From: JANMQK01 sp031370485
GTDB taxonomy: Bacteria; Acidobacteriota; Polarisedimenticolia; Gp22-AA2
Direction of reading: 5' to 3'
Assembly (NCBI GenBank): GCA_031370485.1
Contig: JANMQK010000322.1
Location: forward strand, 1-32,096
DNA length: 32,096 nt
Part shown: positions 8,687 through 17,196 of the stretch, in pieces
Layout of the letters: each line of letters starts with the position of its first letter
How positions within the stretch are numbered: position 1 is the stretch's first letter
The notes under the pieces: model-generated
The model's database searches: none
Told to the model about the DNA's origin: nothing
Seen by the model: the letters and a program-made list of their open reading frames with translations, nothing else
Position numbers and translations under genes: made by a program

Positions 8687-9157
8687 TCACTTCTTTCGCC
8701 TGACCTTCAAGGTGGCCCAGGCGTCTTCGAGCACGGGGAGAATCAGCCGGTCCTTTTCCCGGTTCGCGGCCTTCTTGCTGGCGATGATACGCTCGAGGGA
8801 CAAGACACGGACCGTCGTCCCGCCGATGCGAACCTTTCTGGCATGTGGCAATTCACGGCCGAAGTCACGGAGCCCATGCATCGTCAACACGATGTCGAAG
8901 AGAGCGACATTCTTTCCGGCAAACATCGGCGGAGTTGTCGCGGTCGGGGGAACATAGATGCCTCCGACCCGCGCCAGGGCCTCGTGCATTCTCCGGTCTC
9001 CAAGATCCTCGAACCACAGATCGATATCCTGAGTCACCGCCGGGGCGCCCTGGAGGGCGGCGGCGGCCAGACCAACGATCATGAACCTCACCCTGCGACG
9101 GACGAGTTCTCGAAGGAAAGCCTGTTCCGCCTCAGTGAAGATCGTGGGTGCGGCCAC
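8687..9157 (-). CDS. Nucleotidyltransferase of the AbiEii/DUF6036-like group
   Basis: The protein (156 residues) has the pol-beta-type nucleotidyltransferase signature: a VGLAAAALQGAPAVTQDIDL stretch in which DID supplies the metal-binding acidic pair, preceded by a hydrophobic strand (RFMIVG). A later acidic residue sits in FDIVLTMHG. SLERIIASKKAANREKDR near the end matches the helix found in AbiEii-like and DUF6036 proteins. Members are often the effector half of two-gene toxin-antitoxin or abortive-infection pairs. The GTG start lies inside the 3' end of the upstream HTH gene (26-nt overlap), which supports co-translation. Toxicity is inferred from context, not shown by sequence. Confidence 0.75.
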   Translation of the reverse strand: MAAPTIFTEAEQAFLRELVRRRVRFMIVGLAAAALQGAPAVTQDIDLWFEDLGDRRMHEALARVGGIYVPPTATTPPMFAGKNVALFDIVLTMHGLRDFGRELPHARKVRIGGTTVRVLSLERIIASKKAANREKDRLILPVLEDAWATLKVRRKK

Positions 9158-9500
9158 GCAGGAGGCTCCGCCTGAGTCGTTCGATGGGGGGATCGTCCAG
9201 CAACACGAGCGTATGCCACACGTTGTCGAACGTCGCGCGCGGGTTGAGCGTCAGCACGCTGCGGGCTTCCCGAACGAGCGCCTGTGCGCGTCGTGCGGCC
9301 GGTGGCTCCTCCTCGAGAATCGACGAGGAGGCAACGCCGAGCATGCCGGCCATCGCCTGCACCGATCGCGGCAGGATCGAGTTCTTGCGGATTAGCGAGT
9401 AATACGCGGTCCGGCTCACGCCAGCGGAGTCGAGGAAGGCCTGGAGGCTCACCCCGCGGCGGGCGCAAAACCTTTTGATACGATCGGCGGAAAGTCTCAC
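9132..9500 (-). CDS. XRE-type HTH regulator paired with the nucleotidyltransferase
   Basis: The N-terminal ~65 residues form a helix-turn-helix (IKRFCARRGVSLQAFLDSAG, then SRTAYYSLIRKNSILPRSV). The C-terminal half ends with RATFDNVWHTLVLLDDPPIE, which is repeated in the partner proteins of nucleotidyltransferase pairs. It is likely the antitoxin or autorepressor of the overlapping gene. The GTG at 9500 starts only 9 nt from a perfect dyad that contains the AT-rich promoter core, so the mRNA may be nearly leaderless. No clear Shine-Dalgarno is visible. A later start would remove part of the HTH and is disfavoured. Confidence 0.75.
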   Translation of the reverse strand: MRLSADRIKRFCARRGVSLQAFLDSAGVSRTAYYSLIRKNSILPRSVQAMAGMLGVASSSILEEEPPAARRAQALVREARSVLTLNPRATFDNVWHTLVLLDDPPIERLRRSLLRGRTHDLH

Positions 9501-9508
9501 GTCACTAC

Positions 9509-9527
9509 TGTACTATAATTTAGTACA
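9509..9527. promoter_or_regulatory. Operator/promoter dyad of the HTH-nucleotidyltransferase pair
   Basis: TGTACTA and TAGTACA form a perfect 7-bp inverted repeat separated by five bases (TAATT). On the minus strand the dyad includes TATAGT, a good -10. A regulator bound here would block the promoter of its own operon. The site stands out as AT-rich in a GC-rich window. Confidence 0.6.
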
Positions 9528-9607
9528 CACGGCAACCCGCAGGGCTTCCCGCCCCGGCTCAGCCACCCACCATCGGGATCTTGAGGGTGCCATGCTGCGA
9601 GGCGCGG

Positions 9608-9690
9608 TGTATAGGCATCAAGCTGGGCTTTCAGGTCCGGCAAGGACTTCTCTGTCAACCTGGGATCTGCGGGGGGTCGCGACGGGCGTG
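9608..9690 (+). repeat. Dispersed R element, copy R4 (degenerate)
   Basis: The copy retains TATAGGCATCAAGCTG, GTCCGGCAAGGACTTCTCTG and TCAACCTGGGATCTGCGG, but the 3' end has diverged (GTCGCGACGGGCG). It is the only copy without an obvious truncated gene at its edge, although the DUF2569 remnant starts 57 nt downstream. Confidence 0.65.
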
Positions 9691-9746
9691 CGCCCGCCGC
9701 GCCTGAACCGGAGCGTCAGGCAGTCAGTGATGAACGAGGTGGGATT

Positions 9747-9933
9747 GTGAGCCAAGGCGGGTCGACGGTCGTGGGCATAGGCGGGTGATTGATCCTGGCG
9801 ATGATTGGGTTATTCGTCACACCGTTGAGCCTGGCGTTCCTGCTGTGGAAGACGTACATGCCGCTATTCGAAGGGGAAGCTTGGTCGATCCTCACAGCGC
9901 CCAGCAACAAAGCCTTTCACGTCTGCTCGAAAT
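9747..9933 (+). pseudogene. DUF2569-like membrane protein remnant with in-frame stop
   Basis: The frame from GTG 9747 reads VSQGGSTVVGIGG, stop (TGA at 9786-9788), LILAMIGLFVTPLSLAFLLW, then KTYMPLFEGEAWSILTAPSN and KAFH. DUF2569 proteins have a GGWL motif followed by a membrane helix, a PLF..G.W..LT segment and a YHPLW stretch. Here the Trp codon of GGW is TGA, best explained by TGG to TGA. Similarity ends at about 9921, next to the inverted repeat R5, and the second half of the domain is missing. The piece is therefore both stopped and truncated. The family assignment rests on remembered motifs. Confidence 0.55.
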
Positions 9934-10016
9934 GCCCACCCGGTCGTGAGTTCAATCCTGGGTTGACCGAACAACCCTTATCGGGCGCGACACGCAGCTT
10001 GTTTCGCCCATGCGCT
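9934..10016 (-). repeat. Dispersed R element, copy R5
   Basis: Read on the minus strand it has GCGCATGGGCGAAACAAGC, TGCGT (a G-U partner for the first stem arm), GGTCAACCCAGGATTG and the terminal CACGACCGGGTGGGC. It resembles R2 in the first half. It terminates the DUF2569 remnant. Confidence 0.75.
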
Positions 10017-10142
10017 AGAGCGGGGTGACAACCTTCGCCACGCCTTCGCGCGAGTACGTCACCGTCGTGTTCCGGTCAGCGCCGCGGCGTCATGGGCGAC
10101 TCCTGCCGGCTGCGAATTCGAAGCGCCCCGGTCCTTCCTCTC

Positions 10143-10151
10143 TGTTATAAT
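10143..10151 (+). promoter_or_regulatory. Extended -10 promoter candidate of the GGDEF-EAL gene
   Basis: TGTTATAAT (TG at 10143-10144, consensus TATAAT at 10146-10151) lies 35 nt before the GTG start. A GAGGAG ribosome binding site follows near 10172. No good -35 is visible. Confidence 0.5.
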
Positions 10152-10185
10152 TCCCTGTCGAGGACCTCCGTGAGGAGCATCGAAC

Positions 10186-12786
10186 GTGAACCGGAGCAGC
10201 CGCAATGCCTCCCCGAAAGGGTCTCGCGTAAAACCCTCGAGCGGCCTGCACGCCTTCGACAGCGCTCCCATCGGACTCGCGCTCGTTGGTCCCGAAGGAC
10301 TATTCCTCCAGGTCAACTCGAGGCTCTGCAGCCTGCTCGGCTACACTGAAGAGCAGTTGCTGTCGACCACGCTTGGGATCGTGACCGATCCTCACGACCT
10401 GGAATCCCTGGCGGCACACTCCCGCAGGCTTCTGGCCGGCGAGGTGAATGAGTTCCGGCTGGAGCAACGTTTTCTCCGCGCCGACGGCCGCTCGGTATGG
10501 GGCCAGATCTACGCGACGCTAGCGGCCGGTGTCGGGAGGCGGTCGTTCACCTGTGTCGTCCAGATCGACGAGGAGTTCGAGCATGGTTTTTTGGGGTTGT
10601 CGCGCGCCCTGTCCTTCGCGGTCATCCGCGCGCTGACGGAAGCGCCGACGGCAGACGAGGTCCCTCGCAGGATCCTCCGGAATCTCTGCGAGACGGGGAC
10701 GTGGGCGCGAGGGGAGATCTGGATCGTGGATGTCGAGATGAAGGCGCTACGCCCTCTGGACACCTGGCCGGCGCCGGCCACGGAGCCACTCGAGACAAGA
10801 GCGACGACCGGAACGACGTATCTGCCCGGGATCGGTCTGCCGGGACAAGTCTGGGCGGGCGGGAAGCCCATCTGGGTCGCGGACCTGGCCGGTGATCCCG
10901 TCTTCGGTCGCCCTGGGACGGCGACCCGGTCGGGTCCCGGCTCCGCCATCGCGTTTCCCATCCTCAACGGGCATGTGGTGACCGGCGTGGTCGCCCTCTT
11001 CAGCCGGGAAGTCCGCCAGCCGGACGACAGCCTCCTCGCAGTTGTGACGGACATCGGACGGCAGATCGGGCAGGTGGTCGAGCGGAAGCGGGCCGAGGAC
11101 GCGCTTCAGAAGAGTGTCGAGGACATCCACGCGGTGCTTGACAACGTCGCCGACGGCGTGATGACGACCGATGAAGGCGGCTTCATCTCATCGTTCAACC
11201 GGGCCGCCCAGAGGCTCTTCGGCTACCCGACAAACGAGGTCCTGGGCCGCGAGGCCAAGCTGATCATGGCGGAACCCTACCGTGGGGAGTTCGCGAGCTT
11301 CCTCACCAGCCATATGCGGTCGGGGCGTGACCCTGCCTCCACCTCGGGATCGCGCGAGATGTGGGGGCGGCGCAAGGACGGGTCCACGTTCCCGATCGAG
11401 TTCCGCGCCACCGAGATGCTGCTGAGCGGCGAAAGGCGCTTCGTCGGCATATTGCGGGACATCTCCGAGCAGCGGGCCGAGCGTGAGGCGCTCGAGTATC
11501 AAGCCCTGCACGATGTCCTCACGGGCTTGCCGAACCGGACCTTGCTGAACGATCGGCTTCGCCAGGCCATTCTGACCGGGCAGCGGGAAAGGACATCGGT
11601 AGCCCTGCTCGTCATGGACATGGATGGCTTCAAGGAGGTGAACGACACTCTCGGGCACGAAGTTGGCGACCTGCTGCTGCAGCAGGTGGCGCTCCGCCTC
11701 GAAAGCATCCTCAGGGGCTCGGACACGATGGCACGCCTCGGCGGAGACGAGTTCGCGGTCCTTCCCGCCGGCGAAGCAGGCAGCGACGGCGCGGCAAGGA
11801 CAGCGAAAAAGATCCTCGCGGCGCTGGAGCGGCCCTTCGCGATCGCCGATCAGAGTATCCATGCGAGTGCCAGCATCGGCATCGCGGTGTATCCGGACCA
11901 CGGTCAGGACGCCCAGACCCTGCTGCGACACGCCGATGTGGCAATGTACATCGCCAAGCGCTCCAGGCGCGGGTACGCGGTGTACGCCACCCAGCAGAAT
12001 GACCGCAACGCCGCCCGTCTCGAGCTGACGGGTGAACTGCGGCACGCCATCGGTCACGACGAGCTGGTGCTCCACTTCCAGCCCAAGATCGATCTCCGCG
12101 TTGGCAAGACTATCGGAGTGGAGGCGCTCGTGAGGTGGCGGCACCCGAAGCGGGGCCTCATTCCTCCGGATCAGTTCATCCCCGCTGCGGAGGACACCGA
12201 GCTCATCAGGCCGCTCACCCGCTGGGTGCTCAACCGGACCTTGCGCCAATGCCGGCTCTGGATGGAGTCGGGCCTCGACATCGGCGTGGCGGTGAACCTC
12301 TCCGGGCGGAGCCTGCTGGACGCGGATCTGCCGGCCACGACCAAGGAATTGCTGGATACCTGGAGAGTCGAACCCATAAGTCTGATCGTCGATCTCACTG
12401 AAGACGGCATCACGGCGGCCCCGGCGATCGAGACGCTGACACATTTCGGCGCCATCGGAATCGGTCTCGCCCTCGACAACTTCGGCACGGGCTTCTCGTC
12501 GCTTGCGCATCTCAAGCGGCTCCCCTTCCGCGAGATCAAGATCGACAGGTCGTTCATCGCCGGGATGTCGCGCGAGGAGGGTGTGTCCACCGTGCGCCCT
12601 ATGGTCGACCTGGGTCACACCATGGGCCTCAAGGTGGTCGCCGAAGGCGTGGAAGATCGGGAGACTCTGGACGGCCTGCTGGATCTCGGCTGCGACTCGG
12701 CCCAGGGCTTCTACCTCTGTGCCCCGATCATCGCGACTGACCTGGCGGTTTGGATGCGGCAGTCCACCTGGGGGCTCCCGGAGTGA
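10186..12786 (+). CDS. PAS-GAF-PAS-GGDEF-EAL cyclic di-GMP enzyme
   Basis: Domains in order: PAS (about 20-130), GAF (about 145-300), PAS (about 310-430), GGDEF (about 440-600) and EAL (about 610-860). The GGDEF motif is intact (MARLGGDEFAVL), and a product-inhibition site RGSD lies five residues before it, so synthesis of cyclic di-GMP from GTP is likely. In the EAL domain, EALVRW, VNLSGRSL, IKIDRSF, AEGVED and AQGFYL are kept, but the usual ELTE reads DLTE and the usual DDFGTG reads DNFGTG. These are metal-site positions, so phosphodiesterase activity may be weak. No membrane segment is seen, so the protein is probably a cytosolic sensor. The GTG start has a GAGGAG site upstream. Confidence 0.92.
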   Translation: MNRSSRNASPKGSRVKPSSGLHAFDSAPIGLALVGPEGLFLQVNSRLCSLLGYTEEQLLSTTLGIVTDPHDLESLAAHSRRLLAGEVNEFRLEQRFLRADGRSVWGQIYATLAAGVGRRSFTCVVQIDEEFEHGFLGLSRALSFAVIRALTEAPTADEVPRRILRNLCETGTWARGEIWIVDVEMKALRPLDTWPAPATEPLETRATTGTTYLPGIGLPGQVWAGGKPIWVADLAGDPVFGRPGTATRSGPGSAIAFPILNGHVVTGVVALFSREVRQPDDSLLAVVTDIGRQIGQVVERKRAEDALQKSVEDIHAVLDNVADGVMTTDEGGFISSFNRAAQRLFGYPTNEVLGREAKLIMAEPYRGEFASFLTSHMRSGRDPASTSGSREMWGRRKDGSTFPIEFRATEMLLSGERRFVGILRDISEQRAEREALEYQALHDVLTGLPNRTLLNDRLRQAILTGQRERTSVALLVMDMDGFKEVNDTLGHEVGDLLLQQVALRLESILRGSDTMARLGGDEFAVLPAGEAGSDGAARTAKKILAALERPFAIADQSIHASASIGIAVYPDHGQDAQTLLRHADVAMYIAKRSRRGYAVYATQQNDRNAARLELTGELRHAIGHDELVLHFQPKIDLRVGKTIGVEALVRWRHPKRGLIPPDQFIPAAEDTELIRPLTRWVLNRTLRQCRLWMESGLDIGVAVNLSGRSLLDADLPATTKELLDTWRVEPISLIVDLTEDGITAAPAIETLTHFGAIGIGLALDNFGTGFSSLAHLKRLPFREIKIDRSFIAGMSREEGVSTVRPMVDLGHTMGLKVVAEGVEDRETLDGLLDLGCDSAQGFYLCAPIIATDLAVWMRQSTWGLPE

Positions 12787-12816
12787 AATGCAACGGGTCC
12801 CTGAGGTTCTGTAGCT

Positions 12817-12930
12817 CCCGCCACCCGGTCGTGAGTTCAATCCCAGGTTGAGCGCATAGTTCAACCTGCGCTTCTGGGTCCGGTAGGGTCGATTCTGTAA
12901 ACCTGTTTCTAGCAACGACCGGGTGGCGGG
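12817..12930. repeat. Composite R element R6 with perfect 15-bp terminal inverted repeats
   Basis: The unit begins CCCGCCACCCGGTCG (12817-12831) and ends with its exact reverse complement (12916-12930). It consists of a partial minus-strand R copy (12817 to about 12857) joined to a full plus-strand copy (12852-12930) with GCGCATAG, TGCGCTTCTGGGTCCGGTAG and CTAGCAACGACC. The architecture resembles a small MITE or a paired REP element. It lies 30 nt after the GGDEF-EAL stop. Confidence 0.78.
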
Positions 12931-13106
12931 GGCGATGTCTCTTCTGCCCGATGGGCATCTTTCCCGGCAGTTGCAATACATCCATCTCGTTTGTCGGCCA
13001 GAGCAGGGGTTGGAATTTACCGTGCAAGGTGCCGACTGTCAGTAAAAGATCAGATGGGACAACACTCTTTCCCTGCGCTCCAGGGGGACTTCGGATCACG
13101 GCGCTG

Positions 13107-16100
13107 CTAGGGCACTGTCTTTATGGTGATCTGGTCGATGCTCAGCGTGTTCTGATCGCTTGTCTTCCTGGCGTCAATGACCCGTATGTAGACCGTGCCC
13201 GCCAGGGAGGCGCCGCCGAACTCTGCAGAGTCACCGGAAATCTCGCCGGATGCACTGATCGTCGCATTGCCGATCTGGGTGAATCCAGTGAGAGGGTTGC
13301 TCGGCGACCAGGCCGCAGGACTGGTCGAGTAGTAGAAGTTGAAGGTCTCCGGTTTGGCTCCAGCGGTGGAGCCTTCGAGATGGAGCCTGTGGCCTTTCCC
13401 GGCCGGAACGCTCTGGAACTGCCACGTGTGCCAGAGGCGGTTGCCGCCCGCGGATGATTCCTCGCGGAGGATCTCGCGGGTGTCGTCGGAACGCTGGGTG
13501 GAGACGTACGAGCCGGCGAGCAGGCTCCCCACGTCGCCCGGGGCGACGACGTCCTGCAGGGCCACCGGCGTGGGGAAGACGAACAGGCGGTCGAGCGTGA
13601 GCGTGTCCTGGGAACTGTCCCCGCTCCTGTCCCTGTTCCCGACGGCCGTGATGCAAAGGGTGCCCAGGCCGATACCCAGGTCGGCGGACTGAAGCGCGTC
13701 GTCGTCTGCCGTCTTGGTGACGGAAAGGACCACGGCCCCGCCGCCGTCGCCTGACGTGCAGGTCCCAGGAGTGGCGCGCGTGGAGGCGCTGAAGTTGAAC
13801 GCATCGTTGGCCCCGGCGCTCCGAAACCCTTCGAGCCTCAGGTCGTAGTTTGTGCCCGCCGGTTGGCCCGCGGTCGAGTAAGTGAAGAGGACCGTCAGCT
13901 GTTGTACCGACGAGGCGGCGGCCTCCTTGAAGCACGCATAGGTGTTGTTGGGAGACAGGGACGCGAGGTCCGCGGCGGAGCCGCAGGTGAGGTTCCCGGT
14001 GACGACGGAGAGGCCGCCTTCGGCGAGCTCGCCGGCGCAGTCGAGATCCACGATCCTGTCGCAATCGTTGTCGACTCCGTCGAAGCAACTGTCCAGGGTG
14101 GCGGGCGACTCGGCCCCGGGAGAGCCCTCGACGCAGGTCTGAAGGACCCCGGCGACGCAGGCCGGCACCGTCCGGGCGCACGCTCCGACGCCGCAGGTCA
14201 TCGTCCCCAGCCCGTCGTCCACCTGGCCGTTGCAGTCGTTGTCCAGGCCGTCGCACGTCTCCGGAGCGGGGGTTCCCGGCACGCAGACGGGCGGCACGCC
14301 TCCGACGCAGGCCGGCACGGCGCGGGAGCACTCTCCGAGGCCGCAGGTCGTCGTCCCCATGGCCTCGTCCACGAGCCCGTTGCAGTTGTCGTCCAGGCCG
14401 TCGCAGGTTTCGGTGCGATCCGGATTCACCAGAGGATCGAGGTCGTCGCAATCGCCCCCGCAGGCGGCGTAGCCGTCATCGTCCAGGTCGAGCTGGGCCG
14501 GGTTGAAGACGTCTGGGCAGTTGTCGTGGAGGTCCAGCACTCCGTCGCCGTCGGTGTCGGTGTTCGGGAGGTTCGCGATATCGGCGGGGAAGGCGCCGTC
14601 AAAGGTCAAGGCGCCCCCCCACGCTGCGTTCAGCCTGGCGCGATCGAACCGGAATGCGCGCACGCCCATCGGCGACCCGGGAGGGCTCCCCCCGCCCGTC
14701 AGACCCGCGGCGCCGGGGGTGAAGTTGTAATCCAGTGACACCCGGTCGGCATACCCGGTCGAGGAGACCCGCGTCAGGGTCCCCGTGGCGACACAGGAAC
14801 TCCCGACGATGCCCCCTCCCTCGATCCGGTTCGAGGTCTGCGTGCTTTGAACCTGCCCCACGAGGCCCGTGATGCCGGGGGTCGCGGGGCAGAGCACCGC
14901 GTCGACCTCGGCGTCGTGGGTCGTCACCAGATCGTTCATCGTGATCGTGACGGGGCCGGGCGGGGTCGTGTCCTGCTCCAGCGAGACGCCGCGGAGGGCG
15001 CCGCCGCGGTTGTCGATCGTCAGGTGCTCGATCGTGGCATCGAAATCGGCGCTAAAGCCCGCGCCTCCGCCCCGCAGCCGCACGGCATGCCGCTGCACGC
15101 CCGACCTCAATTGCACGATAAGGTTGTCGCGCAGCCGCACGTGGCGCGCATTGGCGTTTCCCGCGTCCTTCAGCAGATCGATCCCGGTGCGCGCGCATCC
15201 CGACGCCCCGGAGCACGGGGCGCTCGAGGCGACGGGGTCGTCGACGCCCATGATGAAATTCCCCTCCGCCACGACAGGATTCTGAAGGCCGCTGCCGAGG
15301 CCCGAACCGTCCAGACCGAAATTCTTGACGACATTGCTGAAGTACCGCCCGCCGATGGCCGCCGTGCGCCTGAAATGGCTGAGGTAGTTGTGGGTGATGC
15401 CCACGCGCTGATTGGCATCGGGATGCCGGCCGTAGCTGCCGTCCAGGGTCACGATTCCCGCTCCACAGAGGTTGACCATCCAGTTGTCGTGGATCGCCGT
15501 CCCCTCGTTGCCGGTGTCGCCCGCCAGCAGGACCCCGTTTCCGGAGCCACGGTTCGGCGTGCAGAGGCCGAACAGGACGTTGCGGGCGACGTCGCACCCC
15601 CTGCAGGCGTCCACCTCCAGCCCGGAGCAGGTCGTGAACCCGTTCTCGATGCTGCAGCCTCCGAAGATTAGGTTCTCGCGGATCGTGATCCCGGTCGCCG
15701 CGTAGGAAACCCCCGTCCCGTCCCCTCCGCTCGACCAGCTGTCGGCGTCGTTGATGTTGAACGCGCTGTGTCGGAAGCCGTGGGCGACGTTGTTGGAGAT
15801 GTCGACATTGGCGACCGGCGTGTCGTAGCCCGACCCCTCGGCCGTCTTTTCCTGATGTACGCAGATGGCGCAGTAGTTGTCCCCCGCCCCCGGCGCGGCG
15901 TCATGCACCGCGTTCCAGCGGATGGTGAAATTCTTGGCGCCCCTGAAGACGAAACCGAAGTTGGACTTCCAGTCGTGCCAGTTGTTGTACTCGAAGTCGG
16001 GGACGAACTGGTCGGGTGAGGCGACGGCCAGGGACGCCGCGTCGAAGCCGGCCGGGCCGAGGCCCGCAAAATTCACCGCCTTGAAGATCGGAAACGGGTC

Positions 16101-17087
16101 GGTTCCGGTCGGACTGTTGCTGTCGGCGAACCGGTAGCCGGCCGTTCCCGCGGACTGATCAATCCAGACATCCTCGACGATGGCAATCCGATCCCCTTCG
16201 GAGGGGTCCATCCTCGGGTCTCCTGCCGCCGTGACGGGGGTTGAATGCGCGGGCGTCCCCGAAAAACTCCCCACGAGGGCGTGCGGGGTCAGACGCTGGC
16301 CGCCGCTCCAGGCGTCGGGGAGATCGGTGCAGACGGTCAGCTCCAAACGGGTGGCCCTGACGATCTCGTACTGCCTGTCCTTCAGCCTGCCGCTCTGGAA
16401 TACGATCCGCCGGTGGCGATGCCGCGCGTCGGCGAACGGGCCGCCCTCCGTTGGATTGATGACGTACATCCTTCCCGAGGTCGTCGACCCGCAGAGGCTG
16501 CCGGAGGGCGCGCTCGCGATCACGGCGGCGATGGTGGTCTCGGTGACCGAGCCCCGGCTGTCCCAGAGACAACGGTTCAGCAGGAAGATGTCCGCCGGTT
16601 TGCCGGCCGTCGTGTCGAACCGGAGACGATCGCCCCGTCGCAGAACGATGGCGCCGCCCGGCATACATACGACATCCCCGCTCGAGGTGCTGCCGTCGGC
16701 GACGACGATCAGGTTGCGGAACCCGTCCTGATCACGCGGCGCGCTGAGGTCGCTGAACCGCAGCGTGCCCTCGACGGTGAACCCGCCCGTCCGGGCGCCG
16801 TCCAGGTCGTAAACGACCGTGTCGGCCGGAGAGACCCGCCATCGGTCGCCGGCGCCGGGAATCCCGCCCCCGCAGGAAACCCAGGTGCCCGGTTCGCTCC
16901 AGGCGCACGGGGATGAGGCCGGGCAATGTCCATTGGAGACGCATGTCCCGGCGGCCCGCGCGTCGGTGATTCCCGGCGCCAGGGACGCAAGACCGACCGC
17001 GGAGGTAAGGACCATGAGACGTCCCGCCTCCCGCCAATGGGACGCGCCAGGGGAGACCCTGACCCGCGGAAGCCTCCAGCCCCGCAT
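13107..17087 (-). CDS. Large secreted beta-helix protein with MopE-type calcium-binding repeats
   Basis: The protein has 1326 residues. An N-terminal export signal (hydrophobic core MVLTSAVGLASLA; an internal Met about 25 gives a shorter option) precedes a G8-like region (TVVYDLDGARTGGFTVEGTL). A right-handed parallel beta-helix follows at about 300-720, with many 'NNVAHG', 'RENLIFGG' and 'RNVLFGL' turns. Next is a thrombospondin-3-like acidic repeat (DTDGDGVLDLHDNCPD). Three MopE-type motifs follow at about 895-1010 (CDGLDDNCNGLVDE, CDGLDNDCNGQVDD, CFDGVDNDCDRIVD). Two similar beta-sandwich domains end in DTLTLDRLFVF and NTLSIDQITIKTV. Polysaccharide binding or cleavage at the cell surface is plausible; no catalytic residues can be assigned. 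GGAGACAGG precedes the chosen ATG. Confidence 0.85.
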   Translation of the reverse strand: MRGWRLPRVRVSPGASHWREAGRLMVLTSAVGLASLAPGITDARAAGTCVSNGHCPASSPCAWSEPGTWVSCGGGIPGAGDRWRVSPADTVVYDLDGARTGGFTVEGTLRFSDLSAPRDQDGFRNLIVVADGSTSSGDVVCMPGGAIVLRRGDRLRFDTTAGKPADIFLLNRCLWDSRGSVTETTIAAVIASAPSGSLCGSTTSGRMYVINPTEGGPFADARHRHRRIVFQSGRLKDRQYEIVRATRLELTVCTDLPDAWSGGQRLTPHALVGSFSGTPAHSTPVTAAGDPRMDPSEGDRIAIVEDVWIDQSAGTAGYRFADSNSPTGTDPFPIFKAVNFAGLGPAGFDAASLAVASPDQFVPDFEYNNWHDWKSNFGFVFRGAKNFTIRWNAVHDAAPGAGDNYCAICVHQEKTAEGSGYDTPVANVDISNNVAHGFRHSAFNINDADSWSSGGDGTGVSYAATGITIRENLIFGGCSIENGFTTCSGLEVDACRGCDVARNVLFGLCTPNRGSGNGVLLAGDTGNEGTAIHDNWMVNLCGAGIVTLDGSYGRHPDANQRVGITHNYLSHFRRTAAIGGRYFSNVVKNFGLDGSGLGSGLQNPVVAEGNFIMGVDDPVASSAPCSGASGCARTGIDLLKDAGNANARHVRLRDNLIVQLRSGVQRHAVRLRGGGAGFSADFDATIEHLTIDNRGGALRGVSLEQDTTPPGPVTITMNDLVTTHDAEVDAVLCPATPGITGLVGQVQSTQTSNRIEGGGIVGSSCVATGTLTRVSSTGYADRVSLDYNFTPGAAGLTGGGSPPGSPMGVRAFRFDRARLNAAWGGALTFDGAFPADIANLPNTDTDGDGVLDLHDNCPDVFNPAQLDLDDDGYAACGGDCDDLDPLVNPDRTETCDGLDDNCNGLVDEAMGTTTCGLGECSRAVPACVGGVPPVCVPGTPAPETCDGLDNDCNGQVDDGLGTMTCGVGACARTVPACVAGVLQTCVEGSPGAESPATLDSCFDGVDNDCDRIVDLDCAGELAEGGLSVVTGNLTCGSAADLASLSPNNTYACFKEAAASSVQQLTVLFTYSTAGQPAGTNYDLRLEGFRSAGANDAFNFSASTRATPGTCTSGDGGGAVVLSVTKTADDDALQSADLGIGLGTLCITAVGNRDRSGDSSQDTLTLDRLFVFPTPVALQDVVAPGDVGSLLAGSYVSTQRSDDTREILREESSAGGNRLWHTWQFQSVPAGKGHRLHLEGSTAGAKPETFNFYYSTSPAAWSPSNPLTGFTQIGNATISASGEISGDSAEFGGASLAGTVYIRVIDARKTSDQNTLSIDQITIKTVP

Positions 17088-17127
17088 ATCCTGTCTCCAT
17101 GCCTCGAGTGTCAGGCGTTATGACAGG

Positions 17128-17155
17128 ATTGTACCGCGTCGCGGGCCGGGAACAA
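17128..17155 (-). promoter_or_regulatory. Promoter candidate of the beta-helix gene
   Basis: On the minus strand TTGTTC (17150-17155) and TACAAT (17128-17133) are separated by 16 nt. The site lies about 41 nt before the ATG at 17087. ATTGT/ACAAT also form a short inverted repeat around the spacer. Confidence 0.45.
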
Positions 17156-17196
17156 TGGATTTCTGCCATTGTTGATCCTGATCGCGGACGGTCGGG

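Noticed and set aside
11188..12981. 597-codon minus-strand frame across the GGDEF-EAL gene
   Set aside because: It is antisense to a clear multi-domain gene and its translation shows no domain; long shadow frames are expected at this GC content.
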